NCBI GenBank assembly: GCA_903896675.1
Contig: CAITYU010000377.1
Coordinates: 1-64,000, forward strand
Length of the DNA stretch: 64,000 nt
Direction of reading: 5' to 3'
Origin: an uncultured Planctomycetaceae bacterium
GTDB taxonomy: Bacteria > Planctomycetota > Planctomycetia > Planctomycetales > Planctomycetaceae
The position numbers and the translations under genes were made by a program. Below the pieces are notes generated by a model. It ran no database searches. It was not told the DNA's origin and saw only the letters and a list, made by a program, of their open reading frames with translations. Below, one piece after another: positions 25,760 to 34,178 of the stretch (within the stretch, counting starts at the first letter, position 1; each line of letters opens with the position of its first letter).

Positions 25760-27232
25760 TTACTGCAGCAGTTCGTGGCGAATCTGACCACTGCCGGCAA
25801 TGCGCAGCGGGCGTCCCTGGGGATCGGGGATGGTAGCGTCATCCGGGAAGCCCAGCAGGTGGTAAGCGGTGGCCTGCATGTCCTTGGGGCTGATGGGTGT
25901 GTCGGCGACATCACCGCCGATGGCATCGCTGCTGCCTACGACTTTTCCCTGAGCCATGCCGCCACCTGCGAAGACGGATGAGTAGGTGCGGGACCAGTGA
26001 TGTCTGGCGCCTCCGCGGGGGCCACTGTCGATTTGTGGTGTGCGTCCGTGTTCGCTGGTGCAGAGTACGAGTGTTTCGTCGAGCAGGCCGCGATCCTGCA
26101 GGTCAGCGATGAGTGCGGACCATGTCTGATCAAAGACCGGCAGCAGGTAATTTCGGAGTCTGGGGAAGTGATTGGAGTGGGTATCCCAGACGGAGGCACC
26201 GTGTGGTCCGAACGGATCCCAGAAGACTGATACAAAGCGAACTCCGGCTTCCACCAGTCGGCGTGCAGCGAGGCAGGACTGTCCGAAGAGGTTCATGCCG
26301 TAGCGGGAGCGGGTGGCGTGGGATTCGCGGTGGACATCGAGAGCGTGGCGAATGCTGTGTGAGCCGACGAGTGAAAACGCGCGTTGCTGCTGAGCGGTCC
26401 AGTGGAGTGTTTCTGCGGCGTTGTCGAGAGCGGAGCGGGCGGCATCGAAGCGGCTGAGCAGGTGTCGGCGGGCATCGAATCTGGCGGGTGACAGATCGGC
26501 TGGCAGCTGGCAGCCATCGGCGAGTGTGAAGTGGCCTGCCGCATCGATTCCGGCATGGGGATCAAGAACCTGTTCGGTCTGAGAATCAGCATTGAGTGGC
26601 GGTACGACCACCGTGCCGCGGCCCTGAAAGTCGGTCCAGAACGGATCGAAACCATTGCCGAGGAACGCGCCGTAGGGGCCTGCCTGATTGCTGGATGTGC
26701 CGCGTGAGCAGAATCGCCACGGCAGTCCCACGCTGGTTGGCATGGAGGCTGGCTGCGATCGCTGGCGGGAATCGAGGTAATCGACAACGGAACCGATGAA
26801 GGGCCAGTGCTGAGGATCTCGTGGAGCTGTTTCCAGGGGAATGCTGTAGGTGGGCATTCCGGTCATGACATAGGCGCAGCAGTGGATCGGGTATTCGTGC
26901 GTCATGGAACGCACGATGGTCAGGCGGTCAGCGATGGCGGCTGTCAGTGGCAGACCTTCACCGATCTGCAGTCCCGGTACGGAGGTGCTGATGGCCGACA
27001 TTTCTCCCTGAATTTCCCGGGGAGCGTGGGGTTTCGGATCGAAGGTTTCGTGCTGTGGTGGTGAACCGAACAGGAACACGAAGATGCAGCTTCTGGCTTT
27101 GGGTGCTGACCGGGCTGGTGCTGCGGCCTGCAGGCTGCTGAGCCCCAGTCCGCTGATGCCGCCGATCTGCAGCAGTTCGCGACGAGTCACGCCGTTGCAC
27201 AGTTTTTTCGGCGAACCGCTGAGCATCAGCAT
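25760..27232 (-). CDS. DUF1501 family protein, Tat-exported, without a PSD1 partner (C)
   Basis: A 490-residue DUF1501 protein. The start at 27232 (or 27226) precedes a twin-arginine segment (VTRRELLQIGG). The usual GGPSH motif is FGSPPQHETFDPKP here, and the end has GGARHHWSRTYS and MQATAYHLLG, so it belongs to a different branch from the copies in modules A, B and E. It has no adjacent PSD1 gene: upstream on the same strand, 70 bases away, is the glucan phosphorylase, and downstream is the convergent coiled-coil gene. An extracytoplasmic phosphatase/sulfatase-like role is inferred from the fold only. Confidence 0.92.
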   Translation of the reverse strand: MLMLSGSPKKLCNGVTRRELLQIGGISGLGLSSLQAAAPARSAPKARSCIFVFLFGSPPQHETFDPKPHAPREIQGEMSAISTSVPGLQIGEGLPLTAAIADRLTIVRSMTHEYPIHCCAYVMTGMPTYSIPLETAPRDPQHWPFIGSVVDYLDSRQRSQPASMPTSVGLPWRFCSRGTSSNQAGPYGAFLGNGFDPFWTDFQGRGTVVVPPLNADSQTEQVLDPHAGIDAAGHFTLADGCQLPADLSPARFDARRHLLSRFDAARSALDNAAETLHWTAQQQRAFSLVGSHSIRHALDVHRESHATRSRYGMNLFGQSCLAARRLVEAGVRFVSVFWDPFGPHGASVWDTHSNHFPRLRNYLLPVFDQTWSALIADLQDRGLLDETLVLCTSEHGRTPQIDSGPRGGARHHWSRTYSSVFAGGGMAQGKVVGSSDAIGGDVADTPISPKDMQATAYHLLGFPDDATIPDPQGRPLRIAGSGQIRHELLQ

Positions 27233-27302
27233 GCGTGAATCCTGTGCGTGGGTGGGGTAAGAGGGTTTGGCGAGGCGCCGTGATTCCGGCATCATGCCGG
27301 CT

Positions 27303-29357
27303 TCAGTTGTCGGGGACAACTGCAGAGGTCTGAAATTCGGTGGCAGGTTGCCATGCGAGTGCAGCGTAGTCCCGGACCATGCGATGCGAGCTGTATTGCC
27401 AGCCGAGGCTGATGATGCTGTTTTTCATCATTTGCAGCCATTTGCCCGGCAGCCCACCGGGATCGCGCTCGTAGAACGGCGGTATGATCTGCTGCTGCAG
27501 GACCTGATACAGACTGAGGGCATCGTGCTGGTCCTGAAGTTCGGGATCCGGGCAGTCACTGGCATCGCCGATGGCAAAGCCGTTGCTGCCGTTCCATGCT
27601 TCGGCCCACCAGCCATCGAGTGTGGAGCAGTTGAGGACTCCGTTGATCGCTGCTTTCTGGCCACTGGTGCCCGAAGCTTCCTGCGGGCGTCGGGGAGTGT
27701 TCAGCCAGACATCGACTCCCTGCACGAACTGTCGTGCCAGATCGATGGAGTAGTCAGCGAGGATGACAACGCGCCCGCGGAATGGTGGCTGAGTTGCCAG
27801 TTGCCAGATGCGCTGCAGTATGAGTTTACCCTGTTCGTCTGCGGGGTGGGCTTTTCCGGCGAACAGCAGTTGTACGGGTCGGTTGGAATCCTGCAGCAGT
27901 CGGGCGAGCAGATCGAGGTCTCGGAAGATCAGATCCGCGCGTTTATAGGCGGCAAAACGCCGTGCGAAGCCGATGGTGAGCGTCTGCGGGTCGAGGGGCT
28001 GGCAACCGGCGCGCTGGGCGACAATGTGCAGCAGTCGTTGTCGCAGGCTGCAGTGAGTCTGCCAGAGTTTCTGGTCATCAAGCTGCTGTAAAGCCTGCCA
28101 GTTGGCAGCGGTTCCCGGCTGATATTCCCAGTCCTGCGGCAGGAACAGGGTGTAAAGTTTTTTGAGTGACCGGGCAATCCATGTGCCCGGATGAACTCCG
28201 TTGGTGATGTGGCCGATTGGCACCTGATCCGGGCTGCGGCCGGGCCACAGGCCGGACCACATGCTGCGAGTCACTTGTCCATGAAGTGCTGAGACGCCAT
28301 TGTGGAATCGGCTCATGCGAAACGCGAGGGCTGTCATACAGAAGGCTTCATCTGCGTCAGCGGGATTTGTTTTTCCCAGTGCCAGCAGTTGTGCGACGTC
28401 AAGACCGGCGGAGGCAGCGAGAGGCTGCAGGTGGGCTGCTGCCATGGGGGCCGGGAAGCGGTCATGCCCGGCCGCGACTGAGGTGTGAGTTGTGAAGACG
28501 ACACCGGCAGCGGCGACGTCGCGTGCTGCACTGAAGGTGAGTCCATCCTCCACCATGCGTCGACGCAGATCTTCCAGCGGTGCAAAGGCGCAGTGTCCCT
28601 CATTGAGGTGCACGACGGCGGGAGTGACCCCGATGGCCTGCAGGGCACGCATGCCACCAATGCCCAGCAGCAGTTCCTGGCGGATGCGGATCTGCTGGCC
28701 GGGGGCGTAGAGTCTGGCAGTCAACTGGCGATCAGCAGCAGAGTTTTCCGGGAGGTTGGCATCCAGCAGCAGCAGGCTGCTGCGGCCTGCGGCCAGTCGG
28801 AGAATTCGGAGCTGGACCACGCTGTCGGGCAGTTCCACGGAAATCCGAAGTGACTGTCCATCGGGTCGACGCTGCTCGGACAGTGGCAACTGCGACAGAT
28901 CGAGCTGCGACCACGATTCCTGCTGCCATCCGTGAGCATCGAAGCTTTGGTGGAAAAAGCCCTCGTGGTAGAAGAGCGAAAGACCCAGCATGGGAACTCC
29001 GAGGTCCGATGCGCTTTTCAGGTGATCTCCGGCCAGTATCCCAAGGCCTCCGGAATAGATCGGCAGGCTTTCATGAAGCCCGAATTCGGCGGAAAAGAAG
29101 GCGACAGGACCTGTCAGGCCCTGCAAATTGCGATCAGCCCATGTCGTGCGGGACTGAAGGTAGACCTGCTGGCGTTCAGCGGCCAGTTGCAGTTGTGGCA
29201 GCAGTTGCTGCAGGGTGGCTGACCTGTCGGGTTGATGCGATTGACCGCCGGCCAGAGAACTGAGCAGATCAGGGCAGTCTGCGTCCCAGCTCCACCACAG
29301 ATTGTTGATGAGCTGTTGCAGCAGATTTTCTGCGGCTGGTGCTGGCGAGGTGGTCAA
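27303..29357 (-). CDS. glgP: Alpha-glucan phosphorylase (GT35)
   Basis: A 684-residue cytoplasmic enzyme of the short alpha-glucan phosphorylase type (TIGR02094-like). It releases glucose-1-phosphate from glycogen or maltodextrin using pyridoxal phosphate. Visible markers: NLWWSW near the start, FSAEFGLHESLPIYSGGLGILAGDHLK split over residues 88-115, HLNEGH, TNGVH, and the PLP region EASGTSGQKAAINGV with the Schiff-base lysine near residue 568. No in-frame ATG lies near the expected start, so TTG at 29357 is assigned; an ATT twelve bases further up, behind GAAGG, is an alternative. The gene starts 44 bases after a terminator hairpin. Confidence 0.93.
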   Translation of the reverse strand: MTTSPAPAAENLLQQLINNLWWSWDADCPDLLSSLAGGQSHQPDRSATLQQLLPQLQLAAERQQVYLQSRTTWADRNLQGLTGPVAFFSAEFGLHESLPIYSGGLGILAGDHLKSASDLGVPMLGLSLFYHEGFFHQSFDAHGWQQESWSQLDLSQLPLSEQRRPDGQSLRISVELPDSVVQLRILRLAAGRSSLLLLDANLPENSAADRQLTARLYAPGQQIRIRQELLLGIGGMRALQAIGVTPAVVHLNEGHCAFAPLEDLRRRMVEDGLTFSAARDVAAAGVVFTTHTSVAAGHDRFPAPMAAAHLQPLAASAGLDVAQLLALGKTNPADADEAFCMTALAFRMSRFHNGVSALHGQVTRSMWSGLWPGRSPDQVPIGHITNGVHPGTWIARSLKKLYTLFLPQDWEYQPGTAANWQALQQLDDQKLWQTHCSLRQRLLHIVAQRAGCQPLDPQTLTIGFARRFAAYKRADLIFRDLDLLARLLQDSNRPVQLLFAGKAHPADEQGKLILQRIWQLATQPPFRGRVVILADYSIDLARQFVQGVDVWLNTPRRPQEASGTSGQKAAINGVLNCSTLDGWWAEAWNGSNGFAIGDASDCPDPELQDQHDALSLYQVLQQQIIPPFYERDPGGLPGKWLQMMKNSIISLGWQYSSHRMVRDYAALAWQPATEFQTSAVVPDN

Positions 29358-29400
29358 GGCGAGCAGGTCAATGAATGAGCCTTCGGAATGCGCAGCAAAA

Positions 29401-29426
29401 CAACCTGCCCGTGAATGGGCAGGTTG
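29401..29426 (-). terminator. Rho-independent terminator of the small basic protein gene
   Basis: A 10-bp stem (caacctgccc / gggcaggttg) with a 6-base loop. On the minus strand it is followed by TTTTGC. It lies 35 bases beyond the stop of the 33-residue protein and before the glucan phosphorylase start. Confidence 0.8.
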
Positions 29427-29460
29427 CCATCATTTGGAGATTCCAGCCGGCAGCGGTCGA

Positions 29461-29562
29461 TCAGGACAGCTTGACGTGCTTGCGCTTCAGGCGACGGGCC
29501 TTGGAACTGGCTGGACGCTGACCGTGGTTGGATTTTTTCAGTTTGCGATGAGTTTTTGCCAT
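29461..29562 (-). CDS. 33-residue highly basic protein, possibly ribosome-associated
   Basis: A short open frame, ATG at 29562 to TGA at 29461, encoding 33 residues. It begins MAKTHRKLKKSNHG and ends RLKRKHVKLS; about 14 of 33 residues are Lys, Arg or His and none are acidic. This composition and length resemble small ribosomal proteins and ribosome-bound peptides, but I recognise no named family. It has its own intrinsic terminator (29401-29426) and about 345 bases of upstream space, so it appears to be a single-gene unit. Codon use is coherent. It is too short for usual gene callers, so it may be missing from annotations. Confidence 0.72.
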   Translation of the reverse strand: MAKTHRKLKKSNHGQRPASSKARRLKRKHVKLS

Positions 29563-29907
29563 GATGACGCAATCCGGGAAACTTTCCTGTCTGCAGCAGC
29601 TGCGGCAGGGTCGGAGAAACAATTTGGAAACGGGGAAGGATACCGTGTCGCTGGCGACAGGGAAACCCCCGAGTGTCGCTCTGGAGCGGGTTTTCGCAAA
29701 AACCGGCGGGTGATGATCAGAAATTCTATGGCGGTTCCCTGAATTCGTTGATATTTCGCCAGGAAGAGCGAATCAGAAGTGTGAAGATTTACGTATTGAT
29801 GGATGAAAGCGACAGGCTGTACCGCGCCACTGCGTCTTTCCGCTGAATTGGCCAGTAATGCAGAGAGTTTCCCGACGAATTCGCCTTAACCGAACGAGAG
29901 ACATTTG
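29563..29907. other. 345-base divergent intergenic region
   Basis: It lies between the 33-residue basic protein (minus) and the LysR regulator (plus), and must carry both promoters. A possible regulator site TTCGC-N8-GCGAA lies at 29755-29772. The part near 29730-29820 is AT-richer. No other gene is seen. Confidence 0.55.
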
Positions 29908-30810
29908 ATGAACTGGCTTAACTACCACCATCTTCTGTACTTCTGGACAGTTGCCAAAGAAGGCAGCATCAGCCGTGCGGCAGCCAGTCTGCACCTGTCA
30001 CAACCGACGATCAGCGGTCAGTTGCGTCAGCTGGAGAAGTCGGTGGGCAGTAAGCTGTATGAGCGTCATGGGCGTTCGCTGCGTCTGACCGAGGTGGGTC
30101 AGGTCGTCTTTGAGTATTCGGATGAGATTTTCTCGACGGGTCGCGAGTTGATGGAGCGTCTGCGGGGGACTCAGCAGGGAGGCAGTCAGACGTTTACGGT
30201 GGGAATTCCGGACTTTCTACCCAAGCAGGTGGCATTTCGCCTGCTGGAGCCTGTGTTTCGGATGCCCCAGAAGGTTTCTCTGGTGTGTCATGAGGGGAAG
30301 CTGACGGACCTGCTGGCTGAGCTGGCGATGCATCGGGCGGATTTGATTCTGTCTGACAGCACGGTGGGTTCGCAGGTCAGCGTGAAGGCCTACAACCATG
30401 CTCTGGGTGAATCGGGAGTCAGTTGGGTGGCTTCGAGAGAGCTGGCGGAAATCCTGCGACCCGGATATCCGAATTCTCTGAAGGGTCAGCCTTTGCTGCT
30501 GCCCACGCAGAACACGGTGCTGCGTCGTTCGGTCGAGATGTGGCTGGAGCGTCAGGATTTTGATCCGAATGTATCGGCTGAAATTGAAGATTCCGCATTG
30601 CTGAAGCTGCTGGCGGCTGAGGGTTTGGGGGTGGCTCCTGTGGCAAGTATTGTGCTGCGTGATCTGCAGGAGCGTTATGGACTGCATAGCATCGGTTCAC
30701 TGGAGGGTGCATCCATGCAGTTTTATGCGATCAGCGTGGAGCGTCGGGTGACACATCCGGCCGTGAAGGCAATTTCAGAAGCGGCGCGCAGTCAGTTGTT
30801 TCGCATCTGA
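29908..30810 (+). CDS. LysR-family regulator, NhaR-like
   Basis: A 300-residue transcription regulator. The N-terminal winged helix-turn-helix is clear (WLNYHHLLYFWTVAKEGSI, then AAASLHLSQPTISGQLRQLE), and a LysR substrate domain follows. The start sequence and the opening pattern match NhaR, the activator of Na+/H+ antiporter genes in enterobacteria. No antiporter gene is near, so the target here is open. ATG 29908 follows a GAGAG site. Its last 36 bases overlap, in convergent orientation, with the end of a cytochrome c'-like gene. Confidence 0.9.
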   Translation: MNWLNYHHLLYFWTVAKEGSISRAAASLHLSQPTISGQLRQLEKSVGSKLYERHGRSLRLTEVGQVVFEYSDEIFSTGRELMERLRGTQQGGSQTFTVGIPDFLPKQVAFRLLEPVFRMPQKVSLVCHEGKLTDLLAELAMHRADLILSDSTVGSQVSVKAYNHALGESGVSWVASRELAEILRPGYPNSLKGQPLLLPTQNTVLRRSVEMWLERQDFDPNVSAEIEDSALLKLLAAEGLGVAPVASIVLRDLQERYGLHSIGSLEGASMQFYAISVERRVTHPAVKAISEAARSQLFRI

Positions 30811-31281
30811 CTGCGGTGTGTCCATCCGGGCGACTCTGTTGCCACGCATGTGTTCGTGGCAGTTTGTGCAGTTCAGCGCGACCTGGGTGAATGCCAGAGC
30901 AGTTCCATCGGAGTCTCTGGCGGCAGCCATGCGTTCCAGCAGTTCCACGGCGCGGACGAAATCTGCTGTATCCTGAGCAAATCGGGGGCTGGCCATCTGC
31001 TGCCAGAGCTCCTGCCGACTGAGTTCCAGCAGTTGTTCACCGGCCTTTGTGATTTCTTCGAAGCTGCCGCGGGCGACAGCAGCGAAGGCCTGCTGGGCTG
31101 TGGCCATTTTCCGCTGCATCAGCCGTTCCATGGTGCGATGATCCGGTGGTGCGGAATTTTCATCACGAGCGGGCATGGGAACTGCCGGCGTTTGAGTTTT
31201 TCGAGGAGGCTCATCTGCCGTCAGTGCGGTGACGGTACAGGCCAGTGCTGTCATCAGCAGTTTCCATCCGATTCTGTTCAT
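30775..31281 (-). CDS. Exported cytochrome c'-like protein, second of a pair
   Basis: A 168-residue protein. The ATG at 31281 overlaps the stop of the upstream cytochrome gene (ATGA), so translation is coupled. A signal peptide (GWKLLMTALACTVTALTA) is followed by a mostly helical domain. A single haem motif CTNCH lies near the C-terminus, with Arg residues after it (HEHMRGNR). A C-terminal CxxCH in a four-helix protein of about 130 residues is typical of cytochrome c' and related c-556 types, which bind small ligands such as NO or transfer electrons. The 3' end overlaps the convergent LysR gene by 36 bases. Confidence 0.82.
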   Translation of the reverse strand: MNRIGWKLLMTALACTVTALTADEPPRKTQTPAVPMPARDENSAPPDHRTMERLMQRKMATAQQAFAAVARGSFEEITKAGEQLLELSRQELWQQMASPRFAQDTADFVRAVELLERMAAARDSDGTALAFTQVALNCTNCHEHMRGNRVARMDTPQSDAKQLTARRF

Positions 31282-31808
31282 TGCTGAGGCTCCTGTTCGG
31301 CCAGCACCACAGTGCGGACCCATTCGTGACATTTCAGGCATTTCATGGTGACATTGATCCATGCGAGTGAAGTTCCGTGAAGGTCCTCATCGGCGGATTC
31401 CCGCTTCAGCTCCTCGACGGCGTCCTGGAACTCGCGGCTGTACCGGCGGTAGACACCATCACCGCTGACTCGCCAGCGTTCTTCAAGGCTCATTTTCAGC
31501 AACTGATCACAGCCGGTACCGACCAGCCCCATGTCTTCCGTACACAGACCTTCAAGGATGCTGCCTGAGGCCTGCAGTTTGAGTCGCATGAAGCCTGCCT
31601 GCGGATCGGCAGCTCGTGGTGGTTTCTCATCGGGTGGGTCCTGCGGCTGTTTTTGAGTCTCAGCGGGTGTGGCATTCTGAAGTTCAGCGGTCCGGGTGGC
31701 TCCGAAGAGCTGCGTGCTGAGACTATCCCGCAGCGCGACAAGAACAACGATAACCGTCAGGGTGATGATGATGCCGAGCAGCGGCAGGCGCAGCTGTTTT
31801 TGCAGCAT
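31278..31808 (-). CDS. Membrane-anchored cytochrome c'-like protein, first of a pair
   Basis: A 176-residue protein. The ATG at 31808 has a good GGAG site. It starts with one membrane anchor (LLGIIITLTVIVVLVAL), then a Pro/Glu-rich linker, and a helical domain with a single CLKCH near the C-terminus followed by EWVR. Layout and motif position match the second protein of the pair, with which it shares a four-base ATGA overlap. The two probably form a heterodimer or homologous dimer on the outer face of the inner membrane; this is an inference. Confidence 0.83.
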   Translation of the reverse strand: MLQKQLRLPLLGIIITLTVIVVLVALRDSLSTQLFGATRTAELQNATPAETQKQPQDPPDEKPPRAADPQAGFMRLKLQASGSILEGLCTEDMGLVGTGCDQLLKMSLEERWRVSGDGVYRRYSREFQDAVEELKRESADEDLHGTSLAWINVTMKCLKCHEWVRTVVLAEQEPQQ

Positions 31809-32128
31809 TGCAGGATCTCCTTTGAACGCAGCGGCGTGGCGTCAGAGCCGCTTTCAGCAGATTGCACAACCCCGCAGGCACAGTGCAGACAGGGCACCAG
31901 TGACTGATGTCGCAAAATGCGAGCCAAAGTGCGGTTGGCAATCCACAATGCGGAGTGTCAGTCTGCGGAGCTGTTCGAAACGAGCAAATTCGCGGGGATT
32001 GCCTTCGAGGCTGCGCTGGCCGAGCAGCCGATGCAGTTCCCTGCCGAGGTGGCGAGGACGAAAACGAGCGAAGCCTGCACAGTCACCCTGTGCAGGCTTC
32101 GCGCTGTGTGCACCTTCCGCTCAGAGCA
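31809..32128. other. 320-base intergenic region with a terminator
   Basis: It lies between the mqnE stop and the start of the cytochrome c'-like pair, both on minus. It contains the strong terminator at 32068-32102 and should hold the promoter of the cytochrome pair. I see no additional gene. Confidence 0.6.
32068..32102 (-). terminator. Rho-independent terminator after mqnE
   Basis: A perfect 15-bp stem, gcgaagcctgcacag (32068-32082) with ctgtgcaggcttcgc (32088-32102), and a 5-base loop. On the minus strand it is followed by TCGTTTTCG. It lies 26 bases beyond the mqnE stop and closes the menaquinone operon. Confidence 0.85.
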
Positions 32129-33271
32129 TCAGGCATTCTGCTGAGCATGCACAGGCTCACCCACAGACCACTCGCGACCACGACGAATCACGCGACGGTA
32201 CAGCGTATCCCGTTCCACCGGAATTCGCCCGGCTTCGCGGATCAGGCGATGCAACTGATCGACCGTCATACCCTCCGGAGTCTTTGCTCCGGCATCATGG
32301 TAGATCAGTTCGTGCACAACAGTGCCATCGATGTCGTCAGCGCCGTAGCTGAGAGCCAGTTGGGCTGTCTGCTCGCCCAGCATGATCCAGTAGGCTTTGA
32401 TGTGATCAAAGTTGTCCAGCATCAGGCGGGACAGGGCGATCATGCGGAGATCCATCATGATGTCCGGTTTGACGATGTTTGCCAGCTCGGTGTTTTCCGG
32501 GTGGAAGGCCAGCGGAATGAAGGTCTGGAAGCCGCCTGTCTGATCCTGCAGGGCACGCAGTCGCAGCAGGTGGTCGATTCGATGTCGGGCCTGTTCAACG
32601 TGACCGTAAAGCATGGTGGCATTGGAGCGGAGTCCGAGTTCGTGAGCGGTGCGGTGCACATCAAACCAGACGTCACTGTCGGCCTTGTGCTCACAGATCT
32701 GACGTCGCACTTCTTCGTCAAAAATCTCTGCGCCGCCACCGGGCATGCTGCCGAGACCGGCCTCCATCATCTGTTCCAGAACCCAGCGAATGGGCTTTTT
32801 CGTAATGAAGGAAAACCAGTTGATTTCCACCGGTGTCCATGCCTTGATGTGAATCTCCGGACAGGTTTCGTGGATCACGCGGATGGCGTTCAGGTACCAG
32901 TCGAAGCTTTTTTTGTGGTGCAGGCCGCCCACGACATGAATCTCCGTCGCGCCCGATGCCCGCCCCTCGAGGACTCGTGCCCGCAGCATGTCGTCGGTGA
33001 ATGTGTAGGCTTTTTCATCCTTCAGGTCTGCCCGAAACGCGCAAAAACGACAGCGGTAGACGCACACGTTGGTCGGGTTCAGGTGAATGTTGGTGTTGTA
33101 CCAGGCGTAGTTTCCATTGTGCCGTTCGCGCACGTGGTTGGCCAGTCGACCCAGTGTGTGCAGGTCTGCCTGCTCATCAAGCAGCAGTCCGTCCTCGAAC
33201 GTCAGGCGCTGGGCAGCCGCAACTTTATCGGCAATCTGCTGCATTCGGGGATCATTCAGAGTCAATGGCAT
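32129..33271 (-). CDS. mqnE: Aminofutalosine synthase MqnE (radical SAM)
   Basis: A 380-residue radical SAM enzyme of the futalosine menaquinone pathway. It joins 3-[(1-carboxyvinyl)oxy]benzoate with the adenosyl radical to give aminofutalosine. The [4Fe-4S] motif CX3CX2C is at residues 70, 74 and 77 (NVCVYRCRFCAF). Other markers are HVVGGLHH, KAWTPVEI, MPGGGAEIF and SNATMLYGH. The start at 33271 (AGGA upstream) fits the family N-terminus. It lies 19 bases after the prenyltransferase gene and ends the operon. MqnC is a related family, but the GGLH and PGGGAEI motifs favour MqnE. Confidence 0.92.
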   Translation of the reverse strand: MPLTLNDPRMQQIADKVAAAQRLTFEDGLLLDEQADLHTLGRLANHVRERHNGNYAWYNTNIHLNPTNVCVYRCRFCAFRADLKDEKAYTFTDDMLRARVLEGRASGATEIHVVGGLHHKKSFDWYLNAIRVIHETCPEIHIKAWTPVEINWFSFITKKPIRWVLEQMMEAGLGSMPGGGAEIFDEEVRRQICEHKADSDVWFDVHRTAHELGLRSNATMLYGHVEQARHRIDHLLRLRALQDQTGGFQTFIPLAFHPENTELANIVKPDIMMDLRMIALSRLMLDNFDHIKAYWIMLGEQTAQLALSYGADDIDGTVVHELIYHDAGAKTPEGMTVDQLHRLIREAGRIPVERDTLYRRVIRRGREWSVGEPVHAQQNA

Positions 33272-33290
33272 GGTTTTATTCCTGAGACAG

Positions 33291-34160
33291 TCAGTAAATC
33301 CAGATATCAAGGCAGCCCAGCAGCAGAATTCCGAAGCTGATGATGGCATTGATATTGAAGAAGGCGATGTTGACACGAGTCAGATCATCGGGACGAACCA
33401 GCCAGTGCTCGTACAGCAACAGCAGTCCGATCAGTACGATTCCGGTCAGAAACAGAGGCCCCAGCGCGGCGGTCTGCCACAGCAGCACCAGGGTTACGAT
33501 TGTCAGCAGGTGACTGACAAAGGCAATTCTGAGCGCTGCAGGTATGCCAAAAGCCGCCGGGATGCTGTTCAACTTTGCCTGTCGGTCTGAGTCTGCATCC
33601 TGACAGGCGTACAGAATGTCGAAGCCGCCGACCCAGAAGAAGATCACGGCACCCAGCATGGCCGGCACCACCGCAAACTCGTCACGAACTGCAATCCATG
33701 CGGCAATCGGCGACAGCATCAGTGCCGCCGACAGCCAGTAGTGGCAGAATCGCGTGAATCGTTTCGACAGCGAATACCCTAGCAGAAACAGCAGCACCGG
33801 ACCGGCGAGCAGCAGAGGCAGGCGACGCGGCAGAAACATCGCAGTTGCAGCCACGAACAACACACTCATCAGAACCGTAAACACGACCACACTTCGAACA
33901 GACAGAATTCCGGCCGGCAGATGCCGTCGGGCAGTTCGCGGGTTGCCGGCATCAATCCGCCTGTCGACCAGACGGTTAAAGGCCATGGCTGCTGAGCGGG
34001 CCGCCACCATGCACAGCAGAATGCCGAACAGATCACGCAGGCGAAATACGGAGTCCGGCTGCGACCATGCCAGCACGGCCGACAGCAGCGCGAACGGCAG
34101 TGCGAATACCGTATGGCTGAAGCGGATCAGTTCCAGAAAATGTCGAATGGTCTGCAACAT
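33291..34160 (-). CDS. UbiA-family prenyltransferase, MqnP-type
   Basis: A 289-residue membrane protein with about eight to nine membrane segments. It has two Asp-rich motifs of UbiA prenyltransferases: NRLVDRRIDAGNPRT and YACQDADSDR. These bind prenyl diphosphate through Mg2+. The N-terminus (ELIRFSHTVFALPFAL) is typical of the putative 4-hydroxybenzoate polyprenyltransferases linked to the futalosine pathway (MqnP), which prenylate 1,4-dihydroxy-6-naphthoate. Its place directly upstream of mqnE supports that role. ATG 34160, 18 bases after the ThiF-like gene. Confidence 0.9.
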   Translation of the reverse strand: MLQTIRHFLELIRFSHTVFALPFALLSAVLAWSQPDSVFRLRDLFGILLCMVAARSAAMAFNRLVDRRIDAGNPRTARRHLPAGILSVRSVVVFTVLMSVLFVAATAMFLPRRLPLLLAGPVLLFLLGYSLSKRFTRFCHYWLSAALMLSPIAAWIAVRDEFAVVPAMLGAVIFFWVGGFDILYACQDADSDRQAKLNSIPAAFGIPAALRIAFVSHLLTIVTLVLLWQTAALGPLFLTGIVLIGLLLLYEHWLVRPDDLTRVNIAFFNINAIISFGILLLGCLDIWIY

Positions 34161-34178
34161 GGGATGTCAAACCGTAAT

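Noticed and set aside
31907..33340. Plus-strand frame of 477 codons opposite mqnE
   Set aside because: No family features; mqnE on the other strand has the full radical SAM signature.
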